From: Phoronis australis
Lineage: Eukaryota > Phoronida > Phoronidae
Direction of reading: 5' to 3'
Length of the DNA: 64,000 nucleotides
Assembly (NCBI GenBank): GCA_002633005.1
Contig: NMRA01000788.1
Location: 64,001-128,000, forward strand
Both the position numbers and the translations under genes were made by a program. Positions 1 through 12,240 of the stretch are shown one piece after another (the stretch's first letter is position 1; each line of letters begins with the position of its first letter). The notes below the pieces were generated by a model, which saw nothing but the letters and a program-made list of their open reading frames with translations, did no database searches and was not told where the DNA came from.

Positions 1-3000
1 AACAAAAGGTTGTATTGAATGGAGGTCTGAATAGAACACCACTGGGTGGGGGTGTTATTCCCAGCTGTTTGAATTAAAAGGTGATTCTCTTGGTGACATA
101 GACAAAAGCGAGTCAGTCCACCTAAGGGTTTGTTACATTTGGCAATTGTGGCACTAGTGGGTAAACAGAGGGATGATCTTAACATACTGTAGGAACTAAT
201 TTTACATGTGTTACTGTTGGAGATATAGGCTTTAAGTTTGATTAGTGTGTGAACACAACCCAGCACTTACAAGATTCATCACTTTGTGATCCCAGGTGCT
301 CAGCTTATGAAAAAATAAACCGCTTGGTCATTGTCATGTTGTATTTCAACAATCATGGGGTACTGGCATCAGGCTAAGTTTTTGTCCACTTGGCAGTGTT
401 CACGATTTAGCCAATTTGACTACGACATTTGAAAGTCTAGTCCTAGCCTTTGTAGTCAAACACTTACAAGACTTATTACTCAAGGTATTCCATCAAAATT
501 GAAATCCCAGTCTAAAACATATCTCGGAGTCGAAAACAGGCTCCCGCACCTTTAAAACAGCTTACCAGCCCAAAAAACACAAATCCCGACGTTTAAAACA
601 GGAACCTAGGGGATTGTACAGGACATTCTGGGACCGAAACGCCTCTCTTGCACATTTTCTGTCAAACAGTGTTTATCTCAAGAAAATAGTACATTAGTAC
701 CTTTAAAGTGCTTTGTGTTCATACGACATGTATCGATTTCACATTTTGATGAATAAATTGTGATATGTTGTTTTGCTGTATGAACCATGTGATTTTGGAA
801 TTCTCGCAGCGAGATAGTTAATGAACGCTCTCCAAAAATATCATGACAAATCTCTGACTGTGTCGCTAATAACTCGCACTTCCCAGCTTAGCTGTTGCTG
901 GTTAGTGCACAGAAAATGGTGTTCAAATTTCCAATCGGAACTTTCATATCATGTACCTAACGGTGGGAAACAAAGCTACATATGAAAACACAAGCGGAAA
1001 ATCAAATGTTGCAGAAAGAAACCCAGAATGTACATATATATTTTTATTTCCTCTTATCTTAAACTTGTGCTGTTTTGTCAGGTCAGTTTTGTCACATGTA
1101 TTTCTGACGCTATACCACTCATTGCCTCACCGGAACCCTTTCAAACCTACTTGCCTGTCAGGCAAGTAAGTTTGAACTTTCACTTGCAAGATGCCAAAAG
1201 TTACCCGTTATCAGGCCATTGGACTACCGTTAGCGTCGATCCCTGTAATACTCAGTGCTGAATTCAGGCAAATTTCAATTCAGACAAATTTCAATTCATA
1301 GCCTTTCATCAAATTCACCCTGAAGTCTAGATGAACTAACCACTGATTATGGCTTGGGTCATTGAATTGGGTTGTTGGATATTGATGTACCAATGACATT
1401 CAGATTTTCATCAAGCCATTGTCATGAAATGCATAAATTGTAGGTCACGGCAGTTTATATATATATTGAAAGTTATTTTTTTTCTATCAGAGGCTCCCTT
1501 CAACAGATTTTTTTTTGTTTTGGGTATGCTATTTTAATATCTAATGCACAGCTGGTTTGCCCTACAACCCTATTCTGAGTTTGAATTAGCAGTTACTTAT
1601 TGCTTGAGACTGTGGTTATCCTTGCACAAAGTGACTGGCTATGACAAGCCAGCTTGTTGAGGCTGGTCTCCACTAGTAACAAACTGAAAGTTGTTCTCAA
1701 GCCCCAGAAATCCCCAAAAATCTAGCAAGATATAAGTGGAGACAAGTTTCAATAGATTGTAATTGGCCTAAATCAAATGTTGTTTTTGTCAGAATCGGGA
1801 TTTATAGCATTTTTAGGGTTCGAGAGTAGAAAAGTTTCTCTCCATGATAAAGTACAGCCTTGGGGGTACGTAATGTAATAGAAGAGGTGTACAGGGAGTG
1901 ACACTGGCTGACTTTCAGGACCCAGTTTCACTACTAACAGATTCCTTTTCCAACGTAACTCCTGATGAAAGGGTGTCCTTTCTGGTTTAACCCTACAAAA
2001 TGATTCACTTCAGTTCAAAACTCTGCAAATGGTTCATTTTTCCAACTTCAAAAATGTACATGATTTTCAATTGAAATAATCATTGTTAGCTATTGAGGAC
2101 CTGGTTATATTTGAGAGACCAACTTTCTGGGCCGTCTTGTGCTCTTCCTCCGGCACTAGTGATTGTCATTTGAGAGGCTCTCAAATATAACCAGGCCTCT
2201 GATTGGTTTAAATGAATACTTTAGTACAATGTTATGTAACAGGCGCCAGCTATGAACATTTATACCTCTAGGATTCTTAATATTATCAGGAACATATTAC
2301 CAGGTTCTTTGAGGAAGGGACATATATTTTCATGTATTTAAATGTATTTTTAATTTGATTTAAAAGCAAACTGTTGAAATTGTTAAACTGACTAAATATT
2401 TAAATATAATGTTGAAGTTTAACCTAGAAGATTACGTCACTTTGGTCCCTGAATGTCATAACTAGTGGCACTGGGACATTTTTAATATGCCATGTTTTAC
2501 CCTTATACAAATTACAGCTATTCCCAGGTGAGTCCCTGAGTGTAAGCTTTGTGAACTGTGACCTCATAAATTAAGGCTGTCTGATTGGTCATTTTTTCAT
2601 CACGCCCATCTGGGACTAGTGTGACATAAAAGTGATGTTTTATCAATAAATAGCATCTTTTCAGTAAGTTTCAGGTATACCACAGAGATTCTAGCCACAC
2701 CCTAATAATACTGCCTTTGGGGAAACAACCTGGTAACCTGGGTAACTTTTCTACATGCAAAATGAAACTACCATTTGATTAATATACCATCTATCCATCA
2801 ACGATATCTTGGACCCGCCTGTGGGAATTTGCTATGGTGTGTGCTGAATTCATCATCACCGTGTCGTTATTGTTAGCCATAAAACCAAGAAACTGGTCAC
2901 ATTGTGTGAACAAAGGTGTACTCTTTCTAACTGCATTTTATTTTCTTCTCAGTTTAACAGTAATTCGGCAATTACTTGTAGGAAAGCACCATTGATTATT

Positions 3001-3356
3001 CAACTACTTTAAACCCATCCTGTTAACGTCTTCCTGATATCTAGTTTTCAAAAAAAGATCCGCTACATAAATTGTACACATTTCAGACAACATTGTGTTT
3101 CTTGTACTGTTTCACACTGTTGTGGTTTAAGACAGAATCCCTACAGAGGTGTTAATTTTGTAGAGATAAGCTTGTCAAAAAGTTGTCAATTCTGCTGCAA
3201 AACTCTGTGAACTGGTAACTTTTATGGAAGTTCCTTACAAATTCGTCCCTTTTTTCGAGTTCACCTCTACATGGATGGTTATCCAAATTTTCCAGCTGTA
3301 TCCCGTCAAATTACAGTACTACTGTATTATGCATCCTGGAACAGTCGCTATAGAAC
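1..3356. other. Noncoding flank, no gene recognised
   Basis: No exon with plausible splice borders and no RNA gene was recognised here. Short open frames near 951-1261 have no recognisable protein character. A segment near 1640-1780 resembles segments near 46236 and 59240 (shared wording around 'tggtctc' and 'ctaaatcaaa'), which suggests a dispersed repeat. The stretch lies upstream of the Syt1 coding exons and could be intergenic or a 5' UTR intron. Confidence 0.5.
2100..2195. repeat. Small hairpin element
   Basis: An 18-bp perfect inverted repeat (CCTGGTTATATTTGAGAG at 2100-2117 and its complement at 2178-2195) flanks a 60-bp loop. The outer bases GAGG and CCTC extend the pairing imperfectly. 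This is the shape of a very short MITE or a solo fold-back; no target-site duplication could be assigned. Confidence 0.6.
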
Positions 3357-3360
3357 TTAA

Positions 3361-4402
3361 AGGAGAATGCCACCCGATTTAATTAGTCTTTTTTACCATC
3401 TTAATCGGTCTATATCCACATCGCCTCTTATACGGTCGACCTCACTTTGCTGAGAGGTGTTGCGTTAACCTGTGAGGAAGGTGAGAAACGACGCAGCGAC
3501 GTCAGTAGTTCGTCTGCAGAGTGAATGTCACTATATTGCGGTGCACCGTTACCACTTGTCCGAACTATGAAGCTACGAAAAAAGAGGTTATATCGTTTTT
3601 TTGACTTCCTCGAGAGCCCGAAATGCTTGGGAAGTGGCTCGCGGTAGTGAAGAATGAAAGGTAGGCTGTTAATAGCAAGTATGAGGCCGTGAAACATCTC
3701 CGTGTCTGTGGCTGGCATTTCGTCAACAGTGATTTCTCTGACGAATTCCGGCTAGTAACAAAGAAATATCCATACGTTCCGTTGCCTGTGCATGTTCACG
3801 GCGCCTCTCTAGTATTTCTTGATCAGTGTATTCTGAACTGATAGCCTGTGAAACATAACGATCCGACCCGTGGAGTCTTCGTTGCCTGAGCTCTTGACTA
3901 AGTCGGGATTGGCGCGGGGCGAGTTGCCGTTTATTAGTAGACGTTTATTATTGTGTGTTCTGTTTCAAAATAAATTATTCTCATCCTAACCAATGCTTGA
4001 ATGAAACTGAAACAAAGTCTGTCTCATTAGATACAATTTGTAATGCCTTGGAGTGCTCGTGAGTGCAAATGATTTGAGGAGCCAGCAATGAATGCATTAC
4101 CGGCTTTTGATGCCGGCAACAAAGGTAATTAATTGACCGGGCACCGAGGCCGTGTGAGCGCATGCTAATATCAGTGTTTGCTGTTGTGAAACAATGGTCA
4201 CATGTTAGGGGAATCTTTATTTAGAAATACAAATACATTATTTAAATCATTGTTACTGTACAACCTTTGCCCTGACGGTCTGTGGAAAGGGAACCCGACT
4301 GCCGTGAGGTGTCAGGTAACGCAACCGAACGTGCCATTGTCGAGTAAAACTACTCGATCTAAATTGGTACAAAACAGGTTGTTTTTTGAGTGGCATTCTC
4401 CT
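3361..4402. mobile_element. TTAA-flanked DNA transposon, Kolobok-like, decayed
   Basis: The element begins AGGAGAATGCCAC and ends with the exact complement GTGGCATTCTCCT. Both ends abut TTAA (3357-3360 and 4403-4406), which reads as a TTAA target-site duplication. The left interior carries a broken THAP zinc-finger domain (3525-3781). TTAA duplications combined with THAP-domain transposases are the published hallmark of the Kolobok superfamily; piggyBac also targets TTAA but its transposase has no THAP domain. The assignment is inference from that combination. No intact transposase frame remains. Confidence 0.7.
3525..3781 (+). pseudogene. THAP domain remnant (frameshifted)
   Basis: From 3525 the + strand reads MSLYCGAP, then after a variable stretch KKRLYRFFDF, matching the start of a THAP zinc finger (MxxxC near the N terminus, later a basic-aromatic F-P-like block). 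A frameshift near 3625 moves to a second frame reading GKWLAVVKNER, the usual RxxKW helix region. After one stop (about 3662) the same frame gives RVCGWHFVNSDFSDEFR, the terminal CxxH pair and HF/F-D motif. The second cysteine of the first pair is not visible. It lies inside the TTAA-flanked element and is read as a dead transposase DNA-binding domain. No functional protein can be made from it. Confidence 0.65.
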
Positions 4403-6385
4403 TTAAACACATGATAATGGTAGTGATTCCATTGTTATTATGCTGTTTCGCGAATTCCTGAATTTAATATGATATGGTTTTTGTTAGATTGTGTGTTATA
4501 ACACATAAATGTGTACAGGCTGTTAGAATCTCACGGGGCGTACAAACTATTGGAGAAAATATGACGGGCATTAATAGTAAGTGGCATTGATGATAAAGTT
4601 CCGGCTAGTTTTTCAAAGTTCACTCTAAAATCTGATGGATTGTACTTGGTCGACAGCAGGAATGTATGGAAAGTAGTCGGGATTTTCTTTGAATTGTACA
4701 AAGTGCCTGTTCGAAGACAATGAGCGATGAGTCATTAGTTAGAAAGTCATAAACGTATGAAGATTAGTTTGCCAATAACTTTCACTCTAGCATAAGTACC
4801 TTGAAAAGTTCACATTACGCCCACTTAGGTGTACTGTATACAGGTTGTTGATGCCCACTTAAGTGTACTGTACACAGGTTGTTGATGGGGGTGGTTCATA
4901 CTAACAATCAACAATCTTGTATGAGGGAACTGACTAATTTGGTGCACATGTATAGGCACGCACATGCGTGCGTTTTAAGACCTGACTTCCAATTTAAAAC
5001 TAGCTATTAAAAAAAAAACAAATGAACCAAATGTGATCTGATGTATGCTAAAACTGACTTCTCTTTTTTGAAATCAGGGTGTCTGTACATAACCGGGGCA
5101 CTCTGGTTCCGATCGAGAGTGCCGCCTTTGTGTTCTCATCAACTGGTCTTGATAATGTTTTTCTTTTCTGGTTTCAGAGTGCCAAGTAATTGCTAAACTA
5201 AAATGCTGCTTTAAAAGGTAAGTTTTGCGCTTTTGAGCCTTTAGGCTGTTTTTATAGAACCTGCTTTTCAACAGAAATTTTGTTGAATAAAATGATGTTT
5301 TAGTAATAATTCTTTAAAATATTTCTCATTGAAAATAGGTGTCAAAATTGTTCGTTGCCTGTTTTTCAATGGTTGACCACTTAGCTGCATATAATTACTG
5401 ATGCTGGATAGGACATCTTTCTTACTGTTCTCGATTCATTTTCCCAGTTGATCTGGGAACCGTTGTTGTTGGAGACCTGTTTTTCACATTTAATACTAGT
5501 CACATGCAGTCTTGCCACCTGTATTACAAACAAGATGGAATCGCTCAGTTAATTACACCAAGGGTAAACTTTGTATGTCATTGACCTCTCCACTAAGATG
5601 GAAAGATGCCACTGAGTTCTGCTCTTGTTAGAGACTGTTAGAAAGGCAATTTCACGTTCATTTCATACATGTTGGAGGAGAGAAATAACTCTTTGTACTG
5701 TTTTCTAAACATCATCGAGATTGCTGAAGAATTTCAAACTTAAAGCTGCCTATCGACCTGCATACCTGGCCAAAAATCAAAATCAAATTAGGCCTTTTAC
5801 TCTCGTAAAAATGGTCTCGTAATATTCTTACTGTAGGATTTCGATTGCATTGCCAACTCTAGTCACAGGCTATGCGTACTCCGCCATTTTCGAATTTGCA
5901 GCTTCAGAGTTGGCCTACCCCAATGAGCTCTGAAACGTTTTCTTGAGTCGCTGATGATTTCTCCGTTCTTGGTGGGTGCGGAAATAGAATCCTTAGGAAT
6001 ATTGTGACCCCGTTTCCGGTTTCATTTCTAACCTATTATATACAAGGTGAAATGCAACTGTGTTTGATATGTGATGCAGATAAAAAGGCCACGCCAAGTC
6101 TCCACTGAATGGTTGCTGATAATTTTTACTAATAGCTTCTTAAAATAGAAGTTATACACTAATCTGATAGTCTCAAGTGGTGTGTGGGGTTTTGTTAAAT
6201 TGGACTGGCCTTCCCAAGATGGCTTTAATTTAATCAAGCACTATCTGGTGGTTGAAATAGCTGTTGAAGGTACTGGTAAACACTGAGATAGTGAAGAGCA
6301 CCTAAAGAACTAAACATTCAGTTATTTGAATGGGTGAAATGTATCTGGCTCATAGCACTGCATTATTTTTGTAGAAGCTGTGTGC
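4403..6385. other. Noncoding, one short tandem duplication
   Basis: No gene was recognised. Apart from the 34-bp duplication at 4819-4886, I see only unique AT-rich sequence and short chance frames. Confidence 0.5.
4819..4886. repeat. 34-bp tandem duplication
   Basis: Two adjacent copies (4819-4852 and 4853-4886) of a 34-bp unit starting GCCCACTTA differ at two positions. The copies end in CAGGTTGTTGAT. Confidence 0.8.
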
Positions 6386-6812
6386 CCGGTTGCATGAAAC
6401 AGTCCCAAATAGGGACTCAGCTAAGTTCCCTAAATCTACTGCATATTTTTGGACTTGTGAAAACATCGATTGCCCTTTCTTGAATTGTTTTAGTTTCCTT
6501 ACTAAGTCACCTTTTGACTTGGATACAATCGAGAGTGAACAATATGTTGAATTGTCAATATTATCGAAAATATTTAGGGATCTTTTCGTGCAACACCCCC
6601 AATTTAAGGACCGAGTCCCTATTTATTTTCAATGAACTCTGGGCTCAGTTTTTAGTTCAATTATTAGAAAATGTCATTAATCAAAGAGGAGCTCATAATA
6701 AAGATGAAATGATAGAAAAATATTGCATCTGTGAGTCCATAAAGACATAAATATGCAAAAAAACTTAGGGACCTTAGTTGAGTCCCTATTTGGGACTGTT
6801 TCATGCAACCGG
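6386..6812. mobile_element. MITE-like element with 48-bp terminal inverted repeats
   Basis: Arms 6386-6433 and 6765-6812 are inverted copies, starting CCGGTTGCATGAAACAG, with only a few mismatches over 48 bp. The 330-bp centre holds no coding sequence but repeats the theme GAGTCCCTATTT internally (near 6610). I cannot define a target-site duplication from the flanks. This looks like a non-autonomous DNA transposon of unknown superfamily. Confidence 0.75.
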
Positions 6813-8066
6813 CCACTGGGGAATCATGTTCTGAGTGCGTGTTCATCAGTGGAAACAAAAGTACATGACCTCATTATTTTTATTGGCATTCAAGATTGAT
6901 TACAAATTCTTTTCTTCAACCACTGAGAATGGTTGAAAACACACTGAAACACACCTGCTACCAATTTTCTTTCAAGTCTGACTCAATTCACACTTTTGGT
7001 ACACAGAATCCATCCAGAAGAAGGTAGTTCCCATATGTCAAATAGAAGTTTTCAAAGAAATTGTCAATGTTCCGTCATCCCTGTCATTTCGAAATATAAC
7101 TTGGTTTTAAATTAATTAACAACCCTATGTTTTATTCAAGTGACCTTCACAAATATCTGCCGTTCCAAATTGTAGAAACCTGCCATCTATAAATCCACTT
7201 ATCCTAGTTTTAGTAAACTTGTTCATGCATGCCCCTTGACCCCATTCTGTATATGCTAATTAGTCTAATATTCAACTGTCCCAAGTTGCTTTCCCATTAG
7301 AGGCTAAACTTTGCTTTTACCGAAGTTTCTGCTAGTGAGAAAGGTTAACTTGGGTAGTTAATCTGCAAACAAAACTTTGCTGAAAACAGTGGGATTTAAA
7401 AGCGAATCTTCGGCACTCACCGAAACTTTGATGTAGTGGGAAAGGTCAGAGCGAAACTTCGCCGAAGTTATCGGTGGAGGTCGTGGCAACGATAGATATG
7501 ATTACGCGAGACTTGCAAAACATGTTCTTTGATGGTAGCGACTAGCCGACGTGCTCTCAACAGACACAATGTAAATAAACAAAAGAAAGCAGAACAATGG
7601 CACTGATCATTTCCATATACACTCATAAGTGACTGGAGAACAATTTTCAGTTAGCCTGAAACTTACTACTCACTGTTTCGTCTGTTATGGTGATAACTTC
7701 GATATTGCTGTTAAGTGGGAAAGTTTAGGCGAAGCTTCGATAAACGGAAGTTCCCCAAATGGGTAAGCGGTTGCAGTCAATTATATTCTTACAGGTTTGT
7801 GTGTGCATGCTAACTTACCGTTAACTCGCGCGTTAAAGTCCTGGTCGCTTAGATTTCCCAAACAGTGGGTGCTTAAACTGAAAAATTGGCACAAAGTAAG
7901 GGATGGGCGATTATCCAAGCAGTGGGCATTTAAACCGAAAATTGACAAAAGGTCGGGGATGGGGGATTACCCGGGCAAGGGCGTTAATCCACGAGTTTAC
8001 AGTAATTTGTAGTGGACTCAAACATTAAAATTATGGCCACCTGGTCATGAGTTGCAATATCTAGAG
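6813..8066. other. Noncoding; possible decayed repeat 7285-7760
   Basis: No gene was recognised. Between about 7285 and 7760 short related blocks recur in both orientations (agtgggaaag, cgaagtt, gcgaagcttcg), which suggests a decayed inverted-repeat element whose ends I could not fix. Confidence 0.35.
7854..7998. repeat. 57-bp degenerate tandem repeat, about 2.5 copies
   Basis: Units start at 7854, 7911 and 7967 and share the order cca-agcagtgggc-ttaaac-gaaaatt-ggggatggg. The last copy is partial. The repeat keeps an open frame through the region, which explains the ORF of 71 codons seen at 7797-8012. Confidence 0.65.
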
Positions 8067-8477
8067 TCCCGTTTAGACATCAACTTTTGATCCAGCGCAA
8101 CTGACACGGAGCAACTTGATCGGTGTCAAGTGGCCGTTTACACACGCGATTTCATTAAATGTGGCAAGACAGAAGTTGTGCGCTGGTGAGTGGAATGCAC
8201 ATGCACAGGTTTTCAAATAGCGGGAATTGCAGAGACACAGAGCCCATATGTAGGTCATTGCACAAGCGCAGTAGAGATATCCTTTCTGACTTGCCCCAGT
8301 TTCGCGTTTAGACATATAATTGACACGGAGCAAGATGTTCAGAGCAAATTGCCCCAATCTCACAAACGGATGGCAACAGTTGTCACCGGAGTGTCAATTT
8401 GCTCTGTGTCAGTCCGTTTACACACATCTCGTTCCATGTCAGTTGATCCGTGTCAACTTTTGTTATGTAAACGGCAC
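8067..8477. mobile_element. MITE, copy 1 of a TTAA-linked family
   Basis: This segment shares its internal order with 38243-38647: a block TTGCCCCAGTTT, a TTGACAC-G-GCAA block, a GTCAGT(C)-GTTTACACAC block, and a terminal TAAACG-GC followed by TTAA (8478-8481). The left end (GTCCCGTTTAGACA) is more diverged and its TTAA is lost. No coding capacity is seen. Confidence 0.6.
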
Positions 8478-8759
8478 TTAAGTCAAATTGTGTGCTACTT
8501 CTATGTTCCTATCCTAGCTCTACAGCTCCTGTGTCTGTAAATAGTTATTTACATCTCTCTCATAAAACAAACGTTACAAAAGCATTAGTCATTTGAAAAA
8601 AAATCAAACTCCCTAATTGTTTTATTTTCACCCTAAGATTTTACCATGAACTGAACCTGAAACATCTTGGCTGGGCAGTGATGAAATAATGGCAAATGAA
8701 TTTAGTTTACTCTAGGAAGAGTGCAGTTTTTAATGGCAATGGTTTTATGCCAGATTTCT

Positions 8760-9489
8760 ATGGCGTGTTATGTGTTGCAAAATTCAATGTTCAAAAAATT
8801 AGGTTTGATGTAATTATGTGTATTCGATACCTTATATTTATATTTGATCTTATGGTTTGTACATTTGACGTCAAAACAGTTGTATTCCATAATGAAAATA
8901 CTTATGTGCGATAACTTAGTATATATGTTCGATGTTTCGTTGTATGTGTTCGATGTTTCTTTTGATATGTTCAATAACGGAATTATGGGTATTATGAAAC
9001 GACGTCCCTGATTGGTTCCTGGAATTAGTAAATGACGGCTACCGAAGAAGAGTTGCTTCCTCATTTTTTCGACAATTTAGCCCATTTCATCCATATTTGT
9101 GAACACGGGTAAATAACGTCTCAACACAGCTGACCAATCACGGCCGTCGTTTCAATTTACCCAGAGTTCCATTATCGAATATAACCGGAAGACATCTAAC
9201 GAAAACTTGACATTATCGAATACATATATGAACATCGAACAGAAATTTTCAAAACATTGAATACGATTGTAATGAACATTGAATACATATAATCTTATGA
9301 AACATAAATGTAGATAACATTGAATATAAGATCAAATATAAATATAAATATACGAAGATCAAATATAAATATAAGAAGATCAAACATAAATTTTAGAAAG
9401 ATCAAATATAAATGTAAGATACCGACTACATATAATTACATCAAACCTATTTTTTTGAACATTGAATTTTGCAACACATAACACGCCAT
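8760..9489. mobile_element. Fold-back element with very long arms and 8-bp target duplication
   Basis: The outer ends are inverted copies starting ATGGCGTGTTATGTGTTGC; about 75 bp match almost perfectly and similarity continues inward. The innermost paired block is gaaacgacg-cc-tgattggt (left near 8997-9016, right near 9132-9155). The flanks carry AGATTTCT at 8752-8759 and 9490-9497, an 8-bp duplication. The right arm is longer because a GATCAAATATAAAT motif is tandemly repeated at about 9325-9415. Long arms with 8-9 bp duplications are typical of Mutator-like or foldback elements. No transposase frame is present. Confidence 0.8.
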
Positions 9490-9739
9490 AGATTTCTGTT
9501 TGCTTGCGCTTTACCCAGATGAATCCAAAGTTGTATGTTTATAGAGCTTTGTACCAAGGCTAGGTTTATGGGGCTTAAGAGGAAGGGGATACAGTATAAA
9601 CAAAAAAGTCAATGTTGAGAGGGTGGGCTGTTTCCCTAATGTTTAGTTGCCAAAAGCGAAAAATGAATAAAAAAATCATTACTGTGATAGGACTTGATTT
9701 CATTTATCGACAACAACTTTACACCGAAACAATCAGCGA

Positions 9740-10441
9740 TATGGAAAGTCATTTAGCGAAAAAAATCCGGGACACAAATTTTCTATTCAAGAATTCTTTG
9801 CAGGACCAAAAAATATACTCAAAACCAAAATTTATCACGCGAGAACCTATAATTTATCATGCCGGGGCCAAAATTTAACATGCCATGAAAAAACATTTAT
9901 TACACCAGGACATAGAATTTCTTGCCAGGAGAAAATTTCATGCCAAGAGAAAATTTCATGCCAGGAGACCACATGACAATGACGATACGCTGCGTCTCTG
10001 TAATACTGATCCGTATTCCAAGTCTAGTGTGTCCAAGTATACATTGGCTTCAGTTGTAAAATGGGGAAGAGTCGCCAGAAATTCAGCCTCATTGTCACGA
10101 TAATGTGACTGTTGTAGGCGAGGTGTTATGCATCTATGACATCGTCTCTTTGAGGGTTCATGTGCTTGTAGGTAGTCTCATGATATCCTGGCATGAAATT
10201 TTCCTGACGTGAAATTTTCTGGGTGTGTGAAATTTTCCCTGAAGTGTGAAATAATAAATTTTCTGTCCTGGCATGATAAATTTTCGGTTCTGACATGTTA
10301 AATTTTGGTCCAGACATGATAAATTATAGGTCTTGGCATGATAATTTTTGGTTTCGAGTATATTTTTTGGTACTGCAGAGAATTTGATTTTTGAACAGAA
10401 AATCTGTTTTCTGGAATTTTTTTCGCTTTTGCTTTCCATAA
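9740..10441. mobile_element. Fold-back element built from about 22-nt modules
   Basis: The left arm (about 9740-9975) and right arm (about 10175-10441) are inverted copies, recognisable from tatggaaag-agcgaaaaaaat at the outer ends to aaaatttcatgccagga at the inner ends. Both arms are made of imperfect modules of 18-22 nt carrying AAATTT-ATCATGCC-GGAC wording; in the right arm three consecutive 22-nt modules are clear at about 10271-10340. The loop (about 9976-10174) is unrelated. Short frames in the arms simply repeat the module and are not considered genes. Confidence 0.75.
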
Positions 10442-10902
10442 CACTCAAGAAAACCTTCCCGTTCAGAGTTTATGGGGGGCTTGTCAACCTTAATATTTAA
10501 TTAGCAAATTTGAAAGTGGCATATTAGTGCATTGCCCGTTGAGTTGCTGGCTCATTTGGCATGGTACGTAGTGTTATTTAACCTCAAAGTGCTTCAGTTA
10601 AGAATTCAACAGTAGGCAGTTAAAAAACTGGTAATTGTAATGTTTTCCAGGAACTTGGTTATCATGTCTATTCAGATCTCAAGGTCTAATGTCACTTTCA
10701 CACCAATGTCACGGTTTTACCGTTTTTGAAGAGCATAACTTCCAAACTTAAACAGCCATGGAAACTAATCTCAAAATAGGAGGATTAACCTGCAGAGGTG
10801 AACAACTCTCCTGCAGTGGAAAAACTTAAATCTGCTTTGACAGATGTACTATTAGAAGTCATGACTTGCTACACATGTATTCTACCAGCCTCCCGTTCAA
10901 TA

Positions 10903-11012
10903 ACGCTAGGACCTTGCTAAAAAGCAAGACTTCGCGAGGTTACGTGAGATATTGCCGTGTATTTTAAATGAGAACACGTGACTTTGACTAGGTTTTAGCT
11001 AGGTCCTAGCGT
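10903..11012. repeat. 110-bp hairpin MITE
   Basis: The left end ACGCTAGGACCTTGCTAAAA pairs with the right end TTTTAGCTAGGTCCTAGCGT with two mismatches over 20 bp. The segment is locally GC-richer than its surroundings. No clear target duplication was seen. Confidence 0.65.
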
Positions 11013-12129
11013 AGGTCCTCGGCCTCGCGTCTACTGAACGCACGCCAGTAGTGCGAATCTTGCACCACCTGGTGTTAAATTTATAGAACTTAAGGGGTAA
11101 CTCTGAGAGAGGAGCTAGTTGGAAGTTAAGTGGAGGTGCACTGGACTTTCAATAGACTGGGGTTTCCGTAATGGTAAACCGACACTATATGGTTATTGAC
11201 TTTCACCATGTCAATGTGGTTTTCAGATCCCAAAGCGGAATTGTTATTTTGGGCCTAATTCCCTGCAGCAAGTTAGTTATGTTTGGACTTTCAGTTGGTG
11301 AGCTGGCATTTTTTAGTCCAAAAATTTGTGGGGACATTTTGAAAAACCTTCCAGCAGATGCTCTGAACAGTTCAAAGGAACCATTCAAATATATTTTGAG
11401 GTGGTAAAATGTTTTAATCGTTGGATGGGAATTTTTGAACCTAAACTACTCAGGCATTGAGGGCCCTGAGCAGTGAATGTGAAAAAATTATTGACCATGG
11501 GTGAATTTATGATTTCAAATGTTCGAAATCACATAATGATTGATGTTTGTGATCTCTATATAATATTTAGAGGTCGTATTTGTGTCTCACAGCTGGTTTC
11601 TCCCGTTCGTCAATAATTATTGAAAGCATAACTGATCGGTGATACCTGAATTGTTTGATCAGTGAGGAATGACATGCCTTCTGAAGAGAGGACACAGTTT
11701 TTGTTATGGGATGTATTAAACTACAGACTGGTCCTTTGTTGTCATGTTTGGTTGGTTGTTGCTCAGGTCAGCATTATCCATGCCACTGAAAGGGACCAAC
11801 ATAAAGACTACTTATCTATACAATAAAACTTTCCAATTCAAGAAACGACTTGGTAGATGAATAAAACTTCCTTTTTCTCATTCTTATAAGTGATGAACTC
11901 CAAATGAGTGCTATCACTTTAGTTTTGTGTCATAACTATGGCAAATTCTCACTAAATTTGAACTCTACGGGTCATCCGTGTGACATTTTGTTTCCTATTT
12001 TTTTCATAAAAAGAGTTAGCACAAAAGCAATTCCTTTCCATGTTCAAGCTACATGCCGTCACTACCATCGGGCAATATTTTTGAAAAATGTAGGTATTTA
12101 GAACAATGTCAGAAGCCTTAGAAAAATAA

Positions 12130-12240
12130 AACGGGCAATTTTGGCGATTTTTTTGTTCAAAAGTGTTGAAATTTTATCGCATCAGAAAAAGATCCGTCTA
12201 TTTTGGCAATTATTTTTGTTTGAAATGGTGAGAGTTTACT
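12130..12240 (-). repeat. Dispersed repeat, two adjacent copies
   Basis: Two blocks read, on the reverse strand, like the motif that is clearest at 28868 and 60068 (aaaatctc-ccaatttcggacaaa followed by att-gccaaaat and a T-rich tail). Confidence 0.4.
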
